DNA of 10,019 nt from Deltaproteobacteria bacterium (GTDB lineage Bacteria; Myxococcota_A; UBA9160; SZUA-336): NCBI GenBank assembly GCA_030665705.1, contig DAOUZG010000036.1, positions 1-10,019 on the forward strand, in the 5' to 3' direction. The stretch's first letter is position 1. Each line of letters starts with the position of its first letter. The notes beneath the pieces were generated by a model, which had not been told where the DNA came from, did not search any database, and saw only the letters and a program-made list of their open reading frames with translations. Shown in pieces: positions 5,956-10,019 of the stretch. Both the position numbers and the translations under genes were made by a program.

Positions 5956-7872
5956 TTGAATCCCTTCTATAAGAACATGATGACGGTGGCGATGGTCCTG
6001 CTGCTGTTCCTGGCCGTCGTCACGTTCTGGCAGTCGAGCCCCGAGTCCGAGGACGAGCTCACCTATTCCCAGTTCCTGGCGCACGTCGATCAGGGAGACG
6101 TGGCCGAGGTGCGTATCGAGGACGAGAAGATCGAGGGACGGTTTCACTCGGGTCAGACGTTCCGCAGCTACGGCCCGACGGATTCGGAGTACCTCCTCGA
6201 TCGACTCCGTGAGAAGGACGTCCGTGTCGCCTACCAGCCTCGCGACGACTCCTCGCTGTGGCGCGGGGTCCTCATTACCTGGCTCCCGATGTTGCTGTTC
6301 ATCGGACTGTGGTTCTTGCTGTTTCGTCAGCTCCAGTCGGGCGGTGGCAAGGCGATGAGCTTCGGGAAGTCCCGCGCGCGGCTTCTGAACGAGAGCCAGC
6401 AGCAGATCACCTTCCGCGACGTTGCAGGGATCGAAGAGGCAAAGCAGGAGGTGGAGGAGATCGTCGCCTTCCTGCGAGACCCGAAGAAGTTCACCCGGCT
6501 CGGGGGACGGATCCCGAAGGGCGTGCTGTTGGTCGGCGCACCAGGCACCGGCAAGACGCTGCTCGCGCGAGCGATCGCCGGGGAGGCCAGCGTTCCGTTC
6601 TTCTCGATCTCGGGCTCCGATTTCGTCGAGATGTTCGTGGGCGTCGGGGCGAGCCGCGTTCGCGACCTCTTCATGCAGGGGAAGAAGAACGCGCCCTGCA
6701 TTATCTTCATCGACGAGATCGACGCGGTCGGCCGCCATCGGGGCGCCGGCCTCGGGGGTGGGCACGACGAGCGGGAGCAGACCCTCAATCAGCTCCTGGT
6801 CGAAATGGACGGCTTCGAATCCAATGAGGGCGTCATCCTCATTGCGGCCACCAACCGACCCGACGTGCTCGATCCCGCGATGCTCCGGCCGGGCCGCTTC
6901 GACCGTCACGTCGTGGTGCCTCGGCCCGACGTGCGCGGGCGCGAAGAGATTCTCCGGGTTCACACGAGGCGCATCGTCGTGGACGGGGACGTCGAGCTCG
7001 GTGTCATTTCTCGGGGCACGCCCGGCTTCTCGGGCGCCGACCTCGAGAACCTCGTCAACGAGGCCGCGCTCATCGCCGCGCGGCGGGAGGCGGAGGCGGT
7101 CACCATGATCGACCTCGAGGTTGCCAAGGACAAGGTCCTCCTCGGGGTCGAGCGGCGTAGCCTGATCATGAGCGAGGAGGAGCGACGGGTGACCGCCTAC
7201 CACGAGGCCGGGCATGCCCTCGTGGCCCTTCTCGATAAGCACAGCGATCCCGTCCACAAGGTCACCATCATCCCGCGCGGGATGGCGCTTGGGATGACCC
7301 AGACGCTCCCGACCGAGGACCGGCATACGATGACGCGTCAGCAACTACTCGCGCGCATCGCGCACGCGATGGGCGGGCGTGCGGCTGAGGAGGTCGTCTT
7401 CGACCAGTTCACGACCGGGGCCGCCGACGACCTGCAGAAGGCGACCCAGCTCGCGCGTCAGATGGTCTGCCGGTTCGGGATGAGCGACCGACTTGGACCG
7501 ATCGCGTTCGTGAACGAGAACGAGCAGGTTTTCCTCGGGAGGGATCTCTTTCATCAGCGCGAGTACAGCGAGCAGAAGGCGCGAGAGATCGACGAGGAGA
7601 TCGCGCAGATGCTGTTGAGCTGCTACGGGCGCGCAAAGGGATACATGGTCGAGCGCCGAGAGGTGTTGGACCGCGTGGCGGAGGCGCTTCTCGAGCGTGA
7701 GACCCTGGAGAATTCGGAGTTGAAGATTCTTCTCGAGGGCGGGGTCCTCCCCCCCCTCCCCGAGCCCCCCCTGCCCCCCCCCTCGAAGCCGCAGCGTCCG
7801 AAGGACCCAGAGCGGATCCGGGGGTCCTTCGGAGAGAAGAAAGTCCCGGATCCTGAACCGATGCCGGGGTAG
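5956..7872 (+). CDS. ftsH: ATP-dependent zinc metalloprotease FtsH
   Basis: FtsH is a hexameric inner-membrane AAA+ protease that extracts and degrades misfolded membrane proteins and selected regulators. The 638-residue product has membrane helices at about 8-25 and 104-123 flanking a small periplasmic domain. The AAA+ module follows: Walker A GAPGTGKT (194-201), pore loop MFVGVG (226-231), Walker B IIFIDEID (249-256), and the second region of homology around [20 protein letters not shown] with arginine fingers Arg311 and Arg314. The protease domain has the zinc motif HEAGH (416-420) and GAADDLQ (488-494), where Asp492 is the likely third zinc ligand. The TTG start is set by AGGAG 5 nt upstream and the family-typical MNPFYKN. 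The C-terminal tail (from about 595) is Pro-rich and encoded by runs of 7-9 cytosines; the frame stays open through them and stops 3 nt before cdaA, which supports it being intact. The length is normal. Confidence 0.97.
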   Translation: MNPFYKNMMTVAMVLLLFLAVVTFWQSSPESEDELTYSQFLAHVDQGDVAEVRIEDEKIEGRFHSGQTFRSYGPTDSEYLLDRLREKDVRVAYQPRDDSSLWRGVLITWLPMLLFIGLWFLLFRQLQSGGGKAMSFGKSRARLLNESQQQITFRDVAGIEEAKQEVEEIVAFLRDPKKFTRLGGRIPKGVLLVGAPGTGKTLLARAIAGEASVPFFSISGSDFVEMFVGVGASRVRDLFMQGKKNAPCIIFIDEIDAVGRHRGAGLGGGHDEREQTLNQLLVEMDGFESNEGVILIAATNRPDVLDPAMLRPGRFDRHVVVPRPDVRGREEILRVHTRRIVVDGDVELGVISRGTPGFSGADLENLVNEAALIAARREAEAVTMIDLEVAKDKVLLGVERRSLIMSEEERRVTAYHEAGHALVALLDKHSDPVHKVTIIPRGMALGMTQTLPTEDRHTMTRQQLLARIAHAMGGRAAEEVVFDQFTTGAADDLQKATQLARQMVCRFGMSDRLGPIAFVNENEQVFLGRDLFHQREYSEQKAREIDEEIAQMLLSCYGRAKGYMVERREVLDRVAEALLERETLENSELKILLEGGVLPPLPEPPLPPPSKPQRPKDPERIRGSFGEKKVPDPEPMPG

Positions 7873-7875
7873 GGC

Positions 7876-8730
7876 GTGATCGAGTGGCTCTTCGCTTGGG
7901 TCGTCGAGATCTGGGCCACCCTCTCGGACAACTACCACTGGTTCTGGGACACCTTGGACATCCTGCTCGTCGCGTGCGGGATCTACTGGTTGCTTCTCCT
8001 GATCCGCGGCACGCGCGCGGCTCAGATGTCGCTGGGCCTGCTACTTCTGGTCATGGTCTGGATCCTGAGCGACCAGCTCCAGCTCGCCACGCTCGGTTTT
8101 CTCCTCGACAACTTCCTCTCCTGGGGCGTGCTCATCGTCATCGTGATCTTCCAGGCCGACATCCGCCGCGGCCTGACGCGCGTGGGGCGGGGCCTGTTCC
8201 GGGGGCCCTCGCGGCAAAAGACCCAGATGGCTGAGGAGGTGGTGCGCGCCTGTCAGTCGCTCGCGCAGCGTCGCGTCGGTGCGTTGGTCGTCCTGGAACG
8301 CGAGACGAGCCTGGAGGACCACCTCGAGCTCGGGACCCGGCTCGACGCCGAGCTCTCGCGCGAGCTGCTCGTCTCGATCTTCCTTCCGTACTCGCCCCTG
8401 CACGACGGGGCGGTCGTGATTCGGGAGAGTCGGGTCGCTGCAGCTGGCTGCATCCTTCCCCTCGCCCTGCGCCCGAACATTCCCAGCGTCCTCGGAACGC
8501 GTCACCGCGCAGCCGTCGGAATCGCCGACGAAACCGACGCCGTCGCCGTGGTGGTCTCGGAGGAGACCGGGAAGATCTCGCTCGTTGCGAGCGGCGAAGT
8601 CCTGGAGAACCTGGACGGGCCCCGCCTCCGGCAGGCGCTGCTGCGACTCACCGGAAACACGGGCCCCCCCAGCCGTGCTCCGGAGGGGCAGATCACGAAG
8701 GAAGCCGAAGTCCCCCTCGGGTCGGGTTAG
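7876..8730 (+). CDS. cdaA: Diadenylate cyclase CdaA (c-di-AMP synthase)
   Basis: CdaA condenses two ATP into cyclic di-AMP, a second messenger controlling osmolyte transport and cell-wall homeostasis. The 284-residue protein has three predicted membrane helices (about 27-44, 50-65 and 70-92), then a linker and the DAC domain (about 115-260). The catalytic motifs DGA (177-179) and GTRHRAA (207-213) are intact, so it should be active. The GTG start lies 3 nt after the ftsH stop; weak GGGGTAGGG sits just upstream with tight spacing, so translation may be coupled to ftsH. The N-terminus before the first helix is roughly 20 residues longer than I expect for the family, so a start nearer the first helix (TTG at 7954) cannot be excluded. 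The next gene encodes its usual regulator CdaR and the one after is glmM, the classic cdaA-cdaR-glmM order. The last 25 residues are a poorly conserved tail. Confidence 0.95.
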   Translation: MIEWLFAWVVEIWATLSDNYHWFWDTLDILLVACGIYWLLLLIRGTRAAQMSLGLLLLVMVWILSDQLQLATLGFLLDNFLSWGVLIVIVIFQADIRRGLTRVGRGLFRGPSRQKTQMAEEVVRACQSLAQRRVGALVVLERETSLEDHLELGTRLDAELSRELLVSIFLPYSPLHDGAVVIRESRVAAAGCILPLALRPNIPSVLGTRHRAAVGIADETDAVAVVVSEETGKISLVASGEVLENLDGPRLRQALLRLTGNTGPPSRAPEGQITKEAEVPLGSG

Positions 8731-8733
8731 ACG

Positions 8734-9438
8734 ATGTGGCTTTTCCGTAACCCGCTCTACAAGCTGCTTGCGCTGCTCGTCGCGGTGCTGCTCTGGGCCT
8801 CGGCTCAGGGGATTCGCTCGGTGGAGCAGAGCCTCGACGTGCCGATCGTGCTCGAGGACATCCCTCCCGAGGTCGTGGTGGTGGGCCTCTCGGTCGCCGA
8901 GGTCAACCTCCGGATCGTTGGAAGCCGCGCCGCGGTCCGGCGCGCCGAGCGTCAGCTTACGCGGTATCCCCTGTCGCTTCGGGGGCTCAAGCCGGGGGAG
9001 GCCCGTCTGGCGGTGGAGTCCGAGCGTCTCTCCCCCCCCCGCGGGGCGCGTGTGACGGCGCGCTCCCCCTCCCTGGTTACCTTACGGCTCGACCATCGGG
9101 TGGAGAAACGGGTCCGGGTCCGAGCGGACCTCGTCGGAGAGCCGCCCGCTGGCTACCGGCTGACGGGCGTGGAGGTCGAGCCCAAGGAGGTGGTGTTGGA
9201 GGGTGCCCGAACAGCCCTCCGCAAACTCCGCGAGGTCTTGACCGAGCGGATCGAGCTGGGGACCCTTCGAGGCCCCGCTGAGGAGGAGGTGCGGCTAGCC
9301 CTGGGCTCTGCCCATATCTGGCGGGCGGACGGTGAGGGGCCCATCCAGGTGCGCATTCGGATAGAACCGCTGGCTCCGCCCGACGGGGACTCCAGCTCCG
9401 ACACCGCACGGAGCAGAAGGGGGGAGGACCAGGTGTGA
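8734..9438 (+). CDS. cdaR: YbbR-domain protein CdaR, regulator of CdaA
   Basis: CdaR proteins are anchored by one N-terminal helix, project YbbR domains outside the membrane, and modulate the cyclase CdaA. The 234-residue product starts [18 protein letters not shown], a typical YbbR-family N-terminus with a membrane helix at about 8-24. Two YbbR-like domains follow, at about 30-120 and 125-212; the second shows the family pattern [21 protein letters not shown] (split at 137-157). Members in Firmicutes often have four YbbR domains, so this is a short form. The C-terminal 20 residues are a polar tail. The ATG lies 3 nt after the cdaA stop, and no strong ribosome site is visible, suggesting translational coupling. 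A nine-C tract (9032-9040) lies in frame in the first domain. The symbol follows gene order and domain; the regulatory role is by family. Confidence 0.88.
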   Translation: MWLFRNPLYKLLALLVAVLLWASAQGIRSVEQSLDVPIVLEDIPPEVVVVGLSVAEVNLRIVGSRAAVRRAERQLTRYPLSLRGLKPGEARLAVESERLSPPRGARVTARSPSLVTLRLDHRVEKRVRVRADLVGEPPAGYRLTGVEVEPKEVVLEGARTALRKLREVLTERIELGTLRGPAEEEVRLALGSAHIWRADGEGPIQVRIRIEPLAPPDGDSSSDTARSRRGEDQV

Positions 9439-10019
9439 GCGGACCGAAGCGGCTCTTCGGAACGGACGGAATCCGGGGGCAGGCGAATAGCTACCCCATG
9501 ACCGGCGAGGTCATGCTCGAGCTGGGGCGAGCTCTGGCGCTCGTCTTTCGCCTTCGCCCGACGGGGGAGCGCATCCCCCGCGTCCTCATCGGAAAGGACA
9601 CCCGGCGGTCCGGCTACATGCTGGAGGACGCCCTGGCTTCGGGCCTCTGCTCCATGGGCGTCAACGTCCTGCAGGTGGGCCCCATCCCCACCCCGGGGCT
9701 CGCGTTCCTCACCGAGGACATGCGCTGCGACGCGGGGGCCATGATCTCGGCCTCCCACAACCCCTTTCTCGACAATGGGGTGAAGTTCTTCTCGAGAGAT
9801 GGCTTCAAACTGCCTGATGAGGTTGAGGATCGGATCGAGCAACTCATGTTCTCCGACGAGATCCGACGCAGCCTTCCCAAGGGGAAAGACATCGGAGCTG
9901 CCCGGCGAATCGATGATGCCGCGGGACGTTACATCGTCTTTCTTAAGAAGACCTTTCCGAAGGAGCTGAGCCTGGAGGGGCTGCGGATCGCCGTGGACTG
10001 CGCCAACGGCGCCGCCTAC
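9435..10019 (+). CDS. glmM: Phosphoglucosamine mutase GlmM (5' part, cut by window end)
   Basis: GlmM interconverts glucosamine-6-phosphate and glucosamine-1-phosphate, feeding UDP-GlcNAc for peptidoglycan and lipopolysaccharide. The 195 codons present begin with [17 protein letters not shown], the standard GlmM N-terminus, and include the active-site loop [13 protein letters not shown] (103-115), in which Ser107 is the residue phosphorylated in the catalytic cycle. The window ends in the second domain ([11 protein letters not shown]), so the metal-binding DGDGDR loop and C-terminal domain are outside it. The GTG start overlaps the cdaR stop by four bases (GTGA), a sign of translational coupling; GGGGAGG at 9421-9427 is a suitable ribosome site about 7 nt upstream. 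Known interactions of GlmM with CdaA in other bacteria fit its position as the last visible gene of the cluster. Confidence 0.96.
   Translation, partial: MSGPKRLFGTDGIRGQANSYPMTGEVMLELGRALALVFRLRPTGERIPRVLIGKDTRRSGYMLEDALASGLCSMGVNVLQVGPIPTPGLAFLTEDMRCDAGAMISASHNPFLDNGVKFFSRDGFKLPDEVEDRIEQLMFSDEIRRSLPKGKDIGAARRIDDAAGRYIVFLKKTFPKELSLEGLRIAVDCANGAAY

Noticed and set aside
5905..7344. Long - strand open frame of 479 codons opposite ftsH
   Set aside because: The opposite strand encodes unmistakable FtsH motifs. The - frame product is rich in charged, low-conservation sequence typical of an antisense shadow.
1..10019. A defence system, CRISPR array, tRNA, rRNA or prophage
   Set aside because: No regularly spaced DNA repeats, tRNA-like folds, rRNA sequence, integrase or phage genes were seen; the gene content is housekeeping and signalling.

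Overview
The window is GC-rich, with coding frames dominated by G/C third positions, and it holds eight protein-coding genes. Five of the eight start at GTG or TTG. The core block tilS-ftsH-cdaA-cdaR-glmM, together with a membrane-anchored Ser/Thr kinase carrying a helical-repeat array, suggests a chromosomal segment of a high-GC Gram-negative bacterium of the Deltaproteobacteria sensu lato (Myxococcota/Desulfobacterota-like). That placement is inferred from gene content and order, not from any search.

Left part (1-2148, + strand). First comes a LuxR/NarL-type regulator whose receiver-like N-terminal half lacks the phospho-acceptor Asp. It is followed by a strong inverted repeat and about 570 bp with no convincing gene. 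Next is a two-hotdog MaoC/FAS1-like dehydratase-family protein. Its TAG stop overlaps, on the opposite strand, the stop of the gene that follows.

Middle (2145-4268, - strand). One large gene encodes a 707-residue protein: an N-terminal membrane segment, about 17 helical units spaced almost exactly 13 residues apart, a spacer with TPR-like helices, and a complete Hanks-type Ser/Thr kinase domain at the C-terminus. A 192-bp divergent spacer separates it from the rightward block.

Right part (4461-10019, + strand). The order is tilS (tRNA-Ile lysidine synthase), ftsH (membrane AAA+ zinc protease), cdaA (c-di-AMP synthase), cdaR (YbbR-domain regulator of CdaA) and the 5' part of glmM (phosphoglucosamine mutase, cut by the window end). 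ftsH to glmM are packed with gaps of 3 nt or a 4-nt overlap, so they very probably form one transcript. A candidate promoter for it overlaps the end of tilS. The block combines membrane protein quality control, c-di-AMP signalling and the step feeding UDP-GlcNAc and peptidoglycan synthesis. folP, which often sits between ftsH and cdaA in related clusters, is absent here.

I see no tRNA, rRNA, CRISPR array, insertion sequence, prophage or defence system. The most unusual item is the 13-residue-period repeat array on the kinase. The rest looks like ordinary chromosomal housekeeping with some regulatory details worth checking.
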